Positions 33,152 to 42,313 of a DNA stretch of 64,000 nucleotides are shown one piece after another. Position numbers and translations under genes: made by a program. Every line of letters starts with the position of its first letter. Positions within the stretch are counted from its first letter, which is position 1. The stretch comes from Actinomadura chibensis NBRC 106107 (GTDB lineage Bacteria; Actinomycetota; Actinomycetes; Streptosporangiales; Streptosporangiaceae). The stretch spans positions 18,483-82,482 of the forward strand of contig NZ_BCQP01000059.1 in the NCBI RefSeq assembly GCF_001552135.1. Reading direction: 5' to 3'. Under the pieces are notes generated by a model. The model worked only from the letters and a program-made list of their open reading frames with translations. It made no database searches and had not been told where the DNA came from.

Positions 33152-36100
33152 ATGTCCACCGTTCTGCTGCTCTCGACGTCCGACACCGATCTGCTGAGCG
33201 CCCGCGCGTCCGGCGCCGACTACCGGCTGGGCAATCCCGCCCGGCTCGCCGTGGCCGACCTTCCAGCACTCCTGGACGGCGTCGATCTGGTCGTCGTCCG
33301 GCTGCTCGGCGGACGCCGCGCCTGGGAGGACGGCCTCGACGCCCTCCTCGCAGCCCCGCGTCCCGGTCTCCTGTGGGGGGACGACCCCCCACAACCCCCG
33401 GGCAGCGACGACGGGGCGACTTCCTCCACTCCGCTGGCGCTCCGCTCCGGAAGCCGCCCCGTCGTCGTCCTCGGAGGAGAGCAGGCACCAGACGCCGAGT
33501 TGATGGAGCTCTCCACCGTGTCCGGCGGGGTTTGCGCTGAGGCGCACGCCTATCTCGCGCATGGCGGGCCCGCCAACCTCGCCGAACTGCACGCGTTCCT
33601 GTCCGACACGGTCCTGTTGACCGGGCGCGGGTTCGCGCCGCCGCGGGCCGCGCCGAGCTGGGGACGATTCGAGCGGACGCCCCGCTCCGAAGAAGGCCCG
33701 GTGATCGGCGTCCTGTACTACCGCGCCCACCACATGGCCGGGAACACCGCGTTCGTCGAGGCCCTCTGCGCCGCCGTCGAGGACGCGGGCGGACGCCCCC
33801 TCCCCGTCTTCTGCTCCTCGCTCCGCACCGCCGAGCCCGCGCTGCTCGACACGCTCCGCGAGGCGGACGCGCTGGTCGTGACCGTCCTCGCGGCGGGCGG
33901 GACGCGGCCCGCGACGGCCGGGGCGGGCGGCGACGACGAGGCGTGGGACGTCGGCGCCCTCGCCGCGCTGGACGTCCCGATCCTCCAGGGCCTCTGCCTC
34001 ACCACGTCCCGCGCGGACTGGGCGGAGAGCGACGACGGCCTGTCCCCGCTCGACGCCGCCTCGCAGGTCGCCATCCCGGAGTTCGACGGCCGCATCATCA
34101 CCGTCCCGTTCTCGTTCAAGGAGATCGACGAGGACGGGCTCACCGTCTACCGCGCCGACCCCGAGCGCGCCGCGCGGGTCGCGGGGATCGCCGTCCGGCA
34201 CGGCCGCCTCCGGCACACGCCGCCCGCCTCGCGCCGCCTCGTCGTGATGCTGTCGGCGTATCCGACCAAGCACTCGCGGGTCGGGAACGCGGTCGGGCTG
34301 GACACCCCGGCGAGCACCGTCCGGCTCCTCGCAAGGCTCGGCGAAGCGGGCTACGACCTCGGCGACGGCTTCCCCGGCGTGGCCGACCAGGACGGCGACG
34401 CGCTCGTCCACGCGCTGATCGCGGCGGGCGGCCAGGACGAGGACTGGCTCACCGAGGAGCAGCTCGCGGGCAACCCCGTCCGGATCTCCGGAGCGTCCTA
34501 CGAGCGCTGGTTCCGCACCCTGCCCGCCGACCTGCGCGACGACATGGAGCGGCACTGGGGCCCGCCGCCCGGCGAGCTGTTCGTCCAGGACGGCGACATC
34601 GTCCTCGCCGCCCTCCGCGCCGGGAACGTCGTCGTCATGGTCCAGCCGCCGCGCGGCTTCGGCCAGAACCCCATCGCGATCTACCACGACCCGGACCTGC
34701 CGCCGAGCCACCACTACCTGGCCGCCTACCGCTGGCTGTCGGACGAGTTCGGCGCGCACGCGATCGTCCACGTCGGCAAGCACGGCAACCTGGAATGGCT
34801 GCCCGGCAAGGCGGCGGGGATGTCCGCGTCGTGCGGGGCGGACGCGGCGCTCGGCGACGTCCCGCTCGTCTACCCGTTCCTCGTCAACGACCCGGGCGAG
34901 GGGACGCAGGCGAAGCGCCGCGCGCACGCCGTCCTGGTCGACCACATGGTCCCGCCGATGGCCCGCGCCGAGACCTACGGCGACATCGCCCGCCTCGAAC
35001 AGCTCCTGGACGAGCACGCCACGATCGCCGCGATGGACCCGGCGAAGCTCCCCGCCATCCGCGCGCAGATCTGGACGCTGATCCAGGCCGCGAAGCTCGA
35101 CCACGACCTCGGCCTGGACGACCGTCCGCACGACACCGAGTTCGACGACTTCCTCCTGCACGTGGACGGCTGGCTGTGCGAGGTGAAGGACGCGCAGATC
35201 CGCGACGGCCTGCACGTCCTGGGCGAGGCGCCGACCGGCCCGCAGCGCGTCGACCTGGTGCTGGCCATGCTCCGCGCCCGGCAGATGTGGTCGGGCCGCG
35301 AGACCCTCCCCGGCCTGCGCGAAGCGCTCGGCCTCACCGAGGACGGCACCGGCACGCGCACCGACGTCGACGCCGCCGAGGCCGCGGCCCGTTCCCTCGT
35401 CCAGGCGATGGAGGACGCGGACTGGTCGCCCGCCGCGGTCCCGCGCGTCGCCGCCGGCCACGGCGAACTCGTCGGACGGGTGCTGGGGTTCGCGGCGACG
35501 GAGGTCGTCCCTCGCCTGGCCCGGACCACCGACGAGATGGACCACGTGCTCCACGCCCTGGACGGCGGCTACGTCCCGGCCGGGCCGAGCGGGTCGCCGC
35601 TGCGCGGGCTCGTCAACGTCCTGCCGACCGGGCGCAACTTCTACTCGGTGGACCCGCGCGCCGTCCCGAGCCGCCTCGCCTGGGAGACCGGGCAGGCGAT
35701 GGCCGACTCGCTGCTGGAGCGCTACCGCGCCGACCACGGCGAGTGGCCGCGCTCGGTCGGCCTGTCCGTCTGGGGGACGAGCGCGATGCGCACGGCGGGC
35801 GACGACGTCGCCGAGGTGCTCGCGCTGCTCGGCGTCCGCCCGGAGTGGGACGAGGCGTCCCGCCGCGTCACCCGGCTTGAGCCGATCCCGGCGGCCGAGC
35901 TGGGCCGCCCGCGCATCGATGTGACGGTCCGCATCAGCGGCTTCTTCCGGGACGCGTTCCCGCACGTCGTGGCGATGCTGGACGACGCCGTCCGGCTCGT
36001 CGCCGCGCTCGACGAACCGGACGACGCGAACTACGTCCGCGCCCACGTCGAGGCCGACCGGGAGGAGCACGGCGACGAGCGCCGCGCGACGCTCCGCGTG

Positions 36101-36820
36101 TTCGGCTCCGCGCCGGGCGCGTACGGGGCGGGCCTGCTGCCGCTGATCGACAGCCGCAACTGGCGCGACGACGCCGACCTCGCCGAGGTGTACGCGGTGT
36201 GGGGCGGGCACGCCTACGGACGCGACCTCGACGGCGTCCCGGCCCGCGCCGACATGGAGAGCGCCTACCGGCGGATCGCCGTCGCCGCGAAGAACGTCGA
36301 CACCCGCGAGCACGACATCGCCGACTCCGACGACTACTTCCAGTACCACGGCGGGATGATCGCGACCGTCCGGGCCCTGACCGGGAAGGCGCCGGAGGCC
36401 TACGTCGGCGACAGCACGCGCCCGGACGCCGTCCGCACCCGCACCCTCTCGGAGGAGACCGCGCGGATCTTCCGGGCCCGCGTCGTCAACCCGAACTGGC
36501 TGGCCGCGATGCGGCGGCACGGCTACAAGGGCGCGTTCGAGCTGGCCGCGACCGTCGACTACCTGTTCGGCTACGACGCCACCACCGGCGTCATGGCCGA
36601 CTGGATGTACGACCGGCTGACCGCCGCCTACGTCCTGGACGACGAGAACCGCGCGTTCATGGCCGAGTCCAACCCGTGGGCGCTGCACGGCATCGCCGAG
36701 CGGCTCCTCGAAGCCGCCGAACGCGGCATGTGGGAGCACCCGGACCCGGACATCCTGCGACGTCTCCAAGAGGTCTACCTCAAGACCGAAGGCGACCTGG
36801 AGGACGACACCAGCCGCTGA
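33152..36820 (+). CDS. cobN: Cobaltochelatase large subunit
   Basis: 1222 residues; ATG 33152 with GGAGG seven bases upstream. Family landmarks: HVGKHGNLEWLPGKAAGMS, VNDPGEGTQAKRRAHA, GRNFYSVDPRAVPSRLAWE and NPNWLAAMRRHGYKGAFE. Inserts cobalt into hydrogenobyrinic acid a,c-diamide with ATP-driven ChlI/ChlD-type partners. Odd: around residues 70-105 the protein carries a stretch (LLWGDDPPQPPGSDDGATSS, TPLALRSGSRP) encoded by a GC palindrome element and absent, as far as I recall, from relatives, where LLA is followed almost at once by RPVVVLGGEQAPDAELM. The frame is preserved. Confidence 0.95.
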   Translation: MSTVLLLSTSDTDLLSARASGADYRLGNPARLAVADLPALLDGVDLVVVRLLGGRRAWEDGLDALLAAPRPGLLWGDDPPQPPGSDDGATSSTPLALRSGSRPVVVLGGEQAPDAELMELSTVSGGVCAEAHAYLAHGGPANLAELHAFLSDTVLLTGRGFAPPRAAPSWGRFERTPRSEEGPVIGVLYYRAHHMAGNTAFVEALCAAVEDAGGRPLPVFCSSLRTAEPALLDTLREADALVVTVLAAGGTRPATAGAGGDDEAWDVGALAALDVPILQGLCLTTSRADWAESDDGLSPLDAASQVAIPEFDGRIITVPFSFKEIDEDGLTVYRADPERAARVAGIAVRHGRLRHTPPASRRLVVMLSAYPTKHSRVGNAVGLDTPASTVRLLARLGEAGYDLGDGFPGVADQDGDALVHALIAAGGQDEDWLTEEQLAGNPVRISGASYERWFRTLPADLRDDMERHWGPPPGELFVQDGDIVLAALRAGNVVVMVQPPRGFGQNPIAIYHDPDLPPSHHYLAAYRWLSDEFGAHAIVHVGKHGNLEWLPGKAAGMSASCGADAALGDVPLVYPFLVNDPGEGTQAKRRAHAVLVDHMVPPMARAETYGDIARLEQLLDEHATIAAMDPAKLPAIRAQIWTLIQAAKLDHDLGLDDRPHDTEFDDFLLHVDGWLCEVKDAQIRDGLHVLGEAPTGPQRVDLVLAMLRARQMWSGRETLPGLREALGLTEDGTGTRTDVDAAEAAARSLVQAMEDADWSPAAVPRVAAGHGELVGRVLGFAATEVVPRLARTTDEMDHVLHALDGGYVPAGPSGSPLRGLVNVLPTGRNFYSVDPRAVPSRLAWETGQAMADSLLERYRADHGEWPRSVGLSVWGTSAMRTAGDDVAEVLALLGVRPEWDEASRRVTRLEPIPAAELGRPRIDVTVRISGFFRDAFPHVVAMLDDAVRLVAALDEPDDANYVRAHVEADREEHGDERRATLRVFGSAPGAYGAGLLPLIDSRNWRDDADLAEVYAVWGGHAYGRDLDGVPARADMESAYRRIAVAAKNVDTREHDIADSDDYFQYHGGMIATVRALTGKAPEAYVGDSTRPDAVRTRTLSEETARIFRARVVNPNWLAAMRRHGYKGAFELAATVDYLFGYDATTGVMADWMYDRLTAAYVLDDENRAFMAESNPWALHGIAERLLEAAERGMWEHPDPDILRRLQEVYLKTEGDLEDDTSR
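33365..33455 (+). repeat. Palindromic element inserted in frame in cobN
   Basis: Core GTGGGGGGACGACCCCCCAC at 33373-33392 is identical to 48440-48459. It is followed by ACAACCCCCGGG and then CTTCCTCCACTCCGCTGGCG, which resembles the TCCTCGCTTCGCTGCGGTCA part of the 77-bp units read backwards. The limits are approximate, set by where the protein rejoins the family sequence. Confidence 0.75.
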
Positions 36821-38106
36821 GCCGCCTCCGGATGCCCGGCCCAGTGCAGGTGCAGGTAGGACGCGGTGATCAGCTCGTCGCCGAAGCCGTCGCCGCCGTC
36901 CTTCCAGCGGAACAGCGGGGCGGCCTCGGTGGTGAGGGACGTCCGGTGGAACTCGTGGCCGTGGAACCGCTCGCCCGGACGGGTCAGCGGCGACTCCGCC
37001 ACGGCGACCGCCTCCCGGTAGCCGAGCGTCAGCCGGGACGTCATGCGCGCCCGCCCCGGCACGCGCCCGCACATGGCCCGGCCGTCGAGTTCCTCGCACA
37101 GGTAGAGGAGGCCCGCGCACTCGGCGGCGATCGGGCCCCGGAACGCGGCGACGGCCGCGCGCAGCGGCGCGTTCGCGGCCAGGTCGGCGGCGTGCACCTC
37201 GGGGAACCCGCCGCCGAGGACGAGCGCGGCCGTCCCGTCCGGGAGGGCCTCGTCGCGCAGCGGGTCGACGACGGCGACGTCGGCCCCGGCCGCGCGCAGC
37301 AGCTCGGTGTGCTCCGCGTAGGAGAAGGTGAACGCCTCCCCGCCCGCGACGGCGACGACCGGACGTCCCGGCAGCGGCTGCACCTCCGCGCCCGGATCCC
37401 AGGGCCGGTCGGGCAGCGGGGGAGCGGTGGCGGCGAGCCGCGTCAGCGCGTCCAGGTCGCAGGACCGGGCGATCAGGTCGCCCAGCCTCTCGACCGCGCG
37501 CACGGCCTCCGCCTCGCGCTCGGCGGCCGGGACCAGGCCGAGGTGCCGGGACGGCGTCACGACCGCGTCGTCCCGGCGGAGCGCGCCGAGCACCGGCACG
37601 CCGGTCGCCTCCAGCGCGCTCCGGCACAGCTCCTCGTGCCGCTCGGACCCGACCCGGTTCAGGACGACCCCGGCGACCCGCACGCCCGGCTCGAACGTCG
37701 CGAAGCCGTGCACCAGCGCGGCGACCGAGCGGCTCTGCCGGGCGGCGTCCACGACGAGCACCACGGGCGCGCCGAGCAGCCGGGCGACGTGCGCCGTCGA
37801 GGCGAACCCGGTGTCGCCGCGCCCGTCGAACAGGCCCATCACGCCTTCGACCACGGCGACGTCGCATCCGGCGGCGCCGTGCAGGAACAGCGGCGCGATC
37901 CGCTCCTCGCCGACCAGCCACGGGTCGAGGTTGCGGCCCGGACGCCCGGCCGCGAGCGCGTGGTAGCCGGGGTCGATGTAGTCGGGGCCGACCTTGTGCG
38001 GGGACACCTTCAGGCCGCGCGCCCGCAGCGCCGCGATCAGCCCGGTCGCCACCGTCGTCTTCCCGCTGCCGGACGACGGCGCCGCGACCACCAGCCTCGG
38101 GATCAC
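36775..38106 (-). CDS. cobB: Cobyrinate/hydrogenobyrinate a,c-diamide synthase
   Basis: 443 residues; GTG 38106 overlaps the cobO stop (GTGA). N-terminal P-loop amidotransferase domain VVAAPSSGSGKTTVATGL with HKVGPDYIDPGYH, and C-terminal GATase1-like domain with nucleophile Cys in GPIAAECAGLLYL and the HGHEFHRTSL segment. ATP- and glutamine-dependent amidation of the a and c side chains. Last gene of the minus-strand operon from cbtB; the 3' end overlaps convergent cobN by 46 bases. Confidence 0.95.
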   Translation of the reverse strand: MIPRLVVAAPSSGSGKTTVATGLIAALRARGLKVSPHKVGPDYIDPGYHALAAGRPGRNLDPWLVGEERIAPLFLHGAAGCDVAVVEGVMGLFDGRGDTGFASTAHVARLLGAPVVLVVDAARQSRSVAALVHGFATFEPGVRVAGVVLNRVGSERHEELCRSALEATGVPVLGALRRDDAVVTPSRHLGLVPAAEREAEAVRAVERLGDLIARSCDLDALTRLAATAPPLPDRPWDPGAEVQPLPGRPVVAVAGGEAFTFSYAEHTELLRAAGADVAVVDPLRDEALPDGTAALVLGGGFPEVHAADLAANAPLRAAVAAFRGPIAAECAGLLYLCEELDGRAMCGRVPGRARMTSRLTLGYREAVAVAESPLTRPGERFHGHEFHRTSLTTEAAPLFRWKDGGDGFGDELITASYLHLHWAGHPEAAQRLVSSSRSPSVLR

Positions 38107-38705
38107 CACTCGATCCCCCGCTGCCCCTTCTGCCCCGCGTCCATGGGGTGCTTGACCTTGCCCATCTCGGTGACCAGGTCGGCGGCCTCGACGAGGCGGC
38201 CGGGCGCGTCCCGTCCGGTGATGACGACGTGCTGGTCGCCGGGACGTCCGGTGAGCGTCTCGACGACGTCGTCCAGGTCGAGCCAGCCCCATTTCAGCGG
38301 GTAGGTGAACTCGTCCAGGACGTAGAAGCGGTGCGTCTCGGCGGCCAGCTCGCGCTTGATCTGCGCCCAGCCCTCGCGGGCGTTCGCGGCGTGGTCGTCC
38401 TCGGCGCCGGGCCGCCGCAGCCACGACCAGCCCTCGCCCATCTTGTGCCACGCGACCGGGCCGCCCTCGCCGCTCTCGCCCAGCACGCGCAGCGCCCGCT
38501 CCTCGCCGATCCGCCATTTCGCCGACTTCACGAACTGGAACACCGCGACCGGCCAGCCCTGGTTCCACGCCCGCAGCGCCATCCCGAACGCGGCGGTCGA
38601 CTTGCCCTTGCCGGGCCCGGTGTGGACGATCAGCAGCGGCCGGTTGCGGCGCTGCCGCGTGGTCAGTCCGTCGTCGGGGACGGACACGGGCTTCCCCTGA
38701 GGCAT
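38103..38705 (-). CDS. cobO: Cob(I)yrinic acid a,c-diamide adenosyltransferase (CobA/CobO family)
   Basis: 200 residues from ATG 38705. P-loop LLIVHTGPGKGKSTAAFG, then PVAVFQFVKSAKWRIGEERA, FYVLDEFTYPLKWGWLD and HVVITGRDAP, the full CobO pattern. Adds the adenosyl ligand from ATP to the Co(I) corrinoid. It is 2 bases downstream of the chelatase gene and coupled to cobB. Confidence 0.95.
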   Translation of the reverse strand: MPQGKPVSVPDDGLTTRQRRNRPLLIVHTGPGKGKSTAAFGMALRAWNQGWPVAVFQFVKSAKWRIGEERALRVLGESGEGGPVAWHKMGEGWSWLRRPGAEDDHAANAREGWAQIKRELAAETHRFYVLDEFTYPLKWGWLDLDDVVETLTGRPGDQHVVITGRDAPGRLVEAADLVTEMGKVKHPMDAGQKGQRGIEW

Positions 38706-38707
38706 GA

Positions 38708-40648
38708 TCAGGCCGCCTTCCGATGCTCACGCCTTTGATGGGCGCGGACGATTCCGTCGAGGTCGCCCAGCGGGACGAGCCGCGCGCCGAGTCGCATCGC
38801 GAGCCGTCCCGCGAGACCGAGCCGGACGGGGCCGTCCTCGCAGTCCACGACGATCCCGGCCGTCCCGGCGAGCAATCCGGCGGCACGCGGCACGTCGCCG
38901 TCGGCCGTCGCCCGCCCGTCGGTGACGACCACCAGCAGCGGGCGGCGGGACGGGTCGCGCAGCCGCTCCGTGTGCAGGACCTCCGCCGCCCTGACCAGCC
39001 CGGCGGCGAGCGGGGTCCGGCCGCCGGTGGGGAGCGTCCGCAGCCGCGCGGCGCCCGCCTCCACCGACGACGTCGGCGGCAGCACGACCTCGGCCGTCCG
39101 CCCCCGGAACGTGATCAGGCCGATCTTGTCGCGGCGCTGGTAGGCGTCGAGGAGCAGGCTCAGCACGGCCGTCTTCACCGTCGTCATCCGGCGGCGGGCG
39201 GCCATCGAGCCGCTCGCGTCCACGACGAACAGGACGAGGTTGCCCTCCCGCCCCTCCCGGACCGCCTCGCGCAGGTCGTCCGCGCGCAGCAGCAGCCCGG
39301 GGCCGGAGCGGCCGCGGGCGCCCTGGTGCGGGGCGGCGGCCAGCAGCGTCGCCACCACGTGCGGGTCGTGGATCTTCCCCGCCGGGCGGCGCGAGCCGGT
39401 GACGCGGCCCCGCACCGTCCGCGACCTGGACCGGCGCCCGGCCGCGCCGTCGCCGACGCCCGGCACCTCCAGCAGCGGCACGGCGTGCGGCGCCGCGACC
39501 CCCGCCACCTGCTCGCCACCGCCGCCGGGACGCCCGTCCCCGCCGGGCTGCTCCGCCGGGGCGTCGGAGCCGCCGTCGCCCGGCGACGGAGGCGGCGGGT
39601 CGCCCCCGCCGCCGTCCGGGGGCGGGTCGTCGTCGGGGGACGCGCCGTCCAGCAGGTCGTCGAGCAGGGACTCGTCCAGGCCGGGCGCGTCGAACGGGTC
39701 GCGGCGGCGGCGGTGCGGCAGCGCCAGCCGGGCCGCCGCGCGGACGTCGTCGGAGGTCACCGCGTCCCGGCCGTGCCAGGCGGCGTGCGCGAGCGCGGCG
39801 TTGGCCGTGCCGAGGTCGGCGCGCAGGCCGTCCACCTCGAACCCGGCGCAGACGGCCGCGATCTGCTCCAGCCGCTCGTCCGGCAGCCGGACGCCGCCGA
39901 GCCGCTCCCGCGCCGCCGCGATGCGCTCCGCGAGCGCGGCCTCCTCGGCGGACCAGCGCGCGGCGAACGCGTCCGGGTCCGCCTCGAACGCGAGCCGCCG
40001 CCGGACGACCTCGGCGCGCTCCCGCGGCTCCCGCGACGCCCGCACCTCCACCGTCAGCCCGAACCGGTCGAGGAGCTGCGGGCGCAGCTCGCCCTCCTCC
40101 GGGTTCATCGTCCCGACGAGCAGGAACCGCGCCGCGTGCCGCACCGACACCGACTCGCGCTCGACGTAGCAGGTGCCGAGCGCCGCCGCGTCCAGCAGCA
40201 GGTCGACGAGATGGTCGTGCAGCAGGTTCACCTCGTCCACGTAGAGGACGCCCCGGTGCGCCGCCGCGAGCAGCCCCGGCTCGAACGCCTTCACGCCCTC
40301 GGTCAGCGCCCGCTCCACGTCCAGGGACCCGGCGAGCCGGTCCTCCGACGCGCCGACCGGCAGCTCGACCAGCGAGGCCGGGCGGCGCGCGGCCGGGCCG
40401 CCGGGCGGATGCGGGCCGTCCGGGCAGGACGGGTCGGGCGCGGCCGGGTCGCAGGCGAACCGGCAGCCCGGCACCGTGTCCACGGCGGGGAGCTGCGCGG
40501 CGAGCGCCCGGACGATCGTCGACTTCGCCGTCCCCTTCTCGCCCCGCACCAGCACCCCGCCGACGCGCGGGGACACGGCGTTCAGCAGCAGCGCCAGCTT
40601 CAGGTCGTCCATCCCGACGACGGCGGTGAACGGGTAGGTGGCGTTCAA
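38708..40648 (-). CDS. Cobaltochelatase subunit, ChlI/ChlD-type AAA+ plus VWA fusion
   Basis: 646 residues; TTG 40648 overlaps the upstream stop (TTGA). The AAA+ half has Walker A VRGEKGTAKSTIVRAL, Walker B GVLYVDEVNLL and LLVGTMNPEEGELRPQLLDR. A glycine/proline/aspartate-rich linker spans about 390-450 and is followed by a VWA domain with MIDAS motif VVDASGSMAARRR. A cysteine set (GCRFACDPAAPDPSC) sits in the AAA+ domain. In actinobacteria this fused protein substitutes for CobS and CobT as ATPase partner of CobN. Confidence 0.92.
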   Translation of the reverse strand: MNATYPFTAVVGMDDLKLALLLNAVSPRVGGVLVRGEKGTAKSTIVRALAAQLPAVDTVPGCRFACDPAAPDPSCPDGPHPPGGPAARRPASLVELPVGASEDRLAGSLDVERALTEGVKAFEPGLLAAAHRGVLYVDEVNLLHDHLVDLLLDAAALGTCYVERESVSVRHAARFLLVGTMNPEEGELRPQLLDRFGLTVEVRASREPRERAEVVRRRLAFEADPDAFAARWSAEEAALAERIAAARERLGGVRLPDERLEQIAAVCAGFEVDGLRADLGTANAALAHAAWHGRDAVTSDDVRAAARLALPHRRRRDPFDAPGLDESLLDDLLDGASPDDDPPPDGGGGDPPPPSPGDGGSDAPAEQPGGDGRPGGGGEQVAGVAAPHAVPLLEVPGVGDGAAGRRSRSRTVRGRVTGSRRPAGKIHDPHVVATLLAAAPHQGARGRSGPGLLLRADDLREAVREGREGNLVLFVVDASGSMAARRRMTTVKTAVLSLLLDAYQRRDKIGLITFRGRTAEVVLPPTSSVEAGAARLRTLPTGGRTPLAAGLVRAAEVLHTERLRDPSRRPLLVVVTDGRATADGDVPRAAGLLAGTAGIVVDCEDGPVRLGLAGRLAMRLGARLVPLGDLDGIVRAHQRREHRKAA

Positions 40649-41214
40649 GCGGAGACCCTCCGGTTGACGTGGGCGACCCGCCAGCCGTTCCCGGCGGCGG
40701 ACAGTTCGGTGGTGGACAGCGGCGCGAGGTCGAACCGGTCCCCGGCGGTGACGTCGATCCCGAGGACGAGCGCGACCGCCGCCCGGATGACGCCCGCGTC
40801 GCACACGACGACGCCGCGCGGGTCGGCGGCGAGCCAGCCGGCGACGCGCCCGGCGAGCGCGGCGCGGGACTCCCCGCCGTGCGGGACGGCCCACGGGTCG
40901 GCCAGCCAGCGGGCCAGCCCGTCCGGCTCCTCCGCCGCGACGTCGGCGTAGCGGCGGCCCGCCCAGCGGCCGTGGTCGGCCTCGGCCAGCTCCGCCGCCG
41001 GACGCGCGGCGGCGAGGCCCAGCGCGGCGGCGGTCTCGCGGGCGGCGCGGGCGGGCGACGTCCACGCCGGGCCGTCCGGGAGCGTTCCGGCGAGGGCCCT
41101 CGCCCCGGCCAGGCCGGACGCGTCCGCGGGCTCGTCGGCCGGGAAGCGCGCCTCGCGCATCCCGGCCGAGGTCGCCCGCCGGACGAACAGCACCGCGTGC
41201 GCTGCGGACGGCAC
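40645..41214 (-). CDS. Histidine-phosphatase-fold protein lacking catalytic histidines
   Basis: 189 residues from GTG 41214, 5 bases after the cbtA stop. The fold is recognisable (FPADEPADASGLAGARALAG, AEADHGRWAGRRYADVAAEE, WAVPHGGESRAALAGRVAGW). The nucleophile motif RHG is VRRAT (Arg in place of His), and the second catalytic His position reads VVCDAGVIRAAV. In active relatives (CobC-type alpha-ribazole phosphatases and others) both are His. Probably a pseudo-phosphatase, within the cobalt uptake/chelation operon. Confidence 0.82.
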   Translation of the reverse strand: MPSAAHAVLFVRRATSAGMREARFPADEPADASGLAGARALAGTLPDGPAWTSPARAARETAAALGLAAARPAAELAEADHGRWAGRRYADVAAEEPDGLARWLADPWAVPHGGESRAALAGRVAGWLAADPRGVVVCDAGVIRAAVALVLGIDVTAGDRFDLAPLSTTELSAAGNGWRVAHVNRRVSA

Positions 41215-41219
41215 CCCGG

Positions 41220-41963
41220 TCAGGCGGGCGCCGCGACCCGCGCCGGACGGGCCGCGCGGTCGCACGCCCAGCCGAACGCGACGCCGAAGACCGTCCAGAA
41301 CACGAGCTGCGTCCCGAGCGAGACGAGCCGGAACTGCCACAGCAGGGTGGCGGGGAAGCCGTCCGGCACCTCGTTCACCCCGGGCAGCAGCGCCGCCGCG
41401 ACGGCGACCGGGGCGAGGAACGCGGCGACGGCGGCGATCCACCGCCGCCACGGGCCGCCGCCGACGCGCCGTCCCGTCGTCACCGCGATCACGGCGGCGA
41501 GCAGGCCCACCCCGATCATCGCGAGGTAGAGGAGCGTCCGGCTGGTGATCGTGTCCGGGTCGCCCACGGCGGGCGGGTTCGCCGGATACTTCACGAACGG
41601 GACGAGGATGACCGCGGCGAAGGCCGTCCCGGCGGCGGCGAGCGCGAGCCCGCCGTCCGAGCGGGGCCCGACCCGTCCGCGCAGACCGGCGTAGACCAGC
41701 GCGAACACGCCGCCGACGGCGAGCCCGTAGAGGCCGGTCGCGAGCAACAGCCCGGCCTTCTGCGCGCCCCGGCTCACCTCCACGCCCTCGTCGTGCTCGT
41801 GCGCGGTGGCGCCGTGCTCGTGCGAATGTTCGGTGGCGGCGGCCTGTTCGAGGGCGATGGCGTCGTCGATGCGGGGCTCCCCGGCGGCGAACGCGAACAC
41901 GCCCGCGACGAGCCCGGCGAGCAGGCCCAGCAGGACGCCCCTGACCAGCAGGGTGCGGATCAT
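41220..41963 (-). CDS. cbtA: Cobalt transporter subunit CbtA
   Basis: 247 residues from ATG 41963. An N-terminal helix (LLVRGVLLGLLAGLVAGVFA) is followed by a histidine-rich loop (EHSHEHGATAHEHDEG) likely to capture metal, then four or five more helices with KYPANPPAVGDPDTI conserved in the family. CbtA and CbtB together are predicted B12-regulated cobalt importers. It lies 8 bases after cbtB. Confidence 0.92.
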   Translation of the reverse strand: MIRTLLVRGVLLGLLAGLVAGVFAFAAGEPRIDDAIALEQAAATEHSHEHGATAHEHDEGVEVSRGAQKAGLLLATGLYGLAVGGVFALVYAGLRGRVGPRSDGGLALAAAGTAFAAVILVPFVKYPANPPAVGDPDTITSRTLLYLAMIGVGLLAAVIAVTTGRRVGGGPWRRWIAAVAAFLAPVAVAAALLPGVNEVPDGFPATLLWQFRLVSLGTQLVFWTVFGVAFGWACDRAARPARVAAPA

Positions 41964-41971
41964 GGCGCGGC

Positions 41972-42163
41972 TCAGTGGCAGGGCACGCCGAGCAGGTGCC
42001 GCCCGTCGTGCATCAGCTCGTGCAGGAAGCCGCCCGTCTGCGACACGGCGCCGTTGTCCATCAGGACGAGGTAGCCGAGCAGCAGCAGGACCGGGACCGC
42101 GAGCAGCCACGGGCCGAGCCGGGGAAGGGGGATGCGTCGTTCTGGAGCCGACAGCGAGCTCAC
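41972..42163 (-). CDS. cbtB: Cobalt transporter subunit CbtB
   Basis: 63 residues from GTG 42163 with GGAGG seven bases upstream. One membrane helix (WLLAVPVLLLLGYLVLMDNG) and the His-rich C-terminus HELMHDGRHLLGVPCH, the CbtB domain pattern. First gene after the minus-strand riboswitch. Confidence 0.92.
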   Translation of the reverse strand: MSSLSAPERRIPLPRLGPWLLAVPVLLLLGYLVLMDNGAVSQTGGFLHELMHDGRHLLGVPCH

Positions 42164-42204
42164 GGTGTACCTCCACAGGGGATCGTGCGCGTCCCGGACG
42201 ATGA

Positions 42205-42310
42205 GGTCGCGGCTGCCCGAGTGACCTGGCTCCCGGGATCGTCGTCCCGGATACAGTGGCGCGTCCGCACCGGCTTCTCACCGGATTTCCCTCGGACAAC
42301 CGTGAAGTCA
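42205..42310 (-). promoter_or_regulatory. Cobalamin riboswitch upstream of cbtB
   Basis: Minus-strand core GAGGGAAATCCGGTGAGAAG, CCGGTGCGGACGCGCCACTGT, then the B12-box GGGAGCCAGGTCACTCG. GGTTGTCCG and CGGGCAGCC can close P1 with G-U pairs. At about 92 bases between these arms it is shorter than the cobN aptamer. It should switch off cobalt uptake and late corrin genes when B12 is sufficient. Confidence 0.9.
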
Positions 42311-42313
42311 GAC

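Noticed and set aside
32915..37921. Minus-strand frame that extends cobG upstream for about 1670 codons
   Set aside because: It runs antisense to cobN and through part of cobB; only the final 365 codons match CobG, with a proper ATG and ribosome site at 32914.
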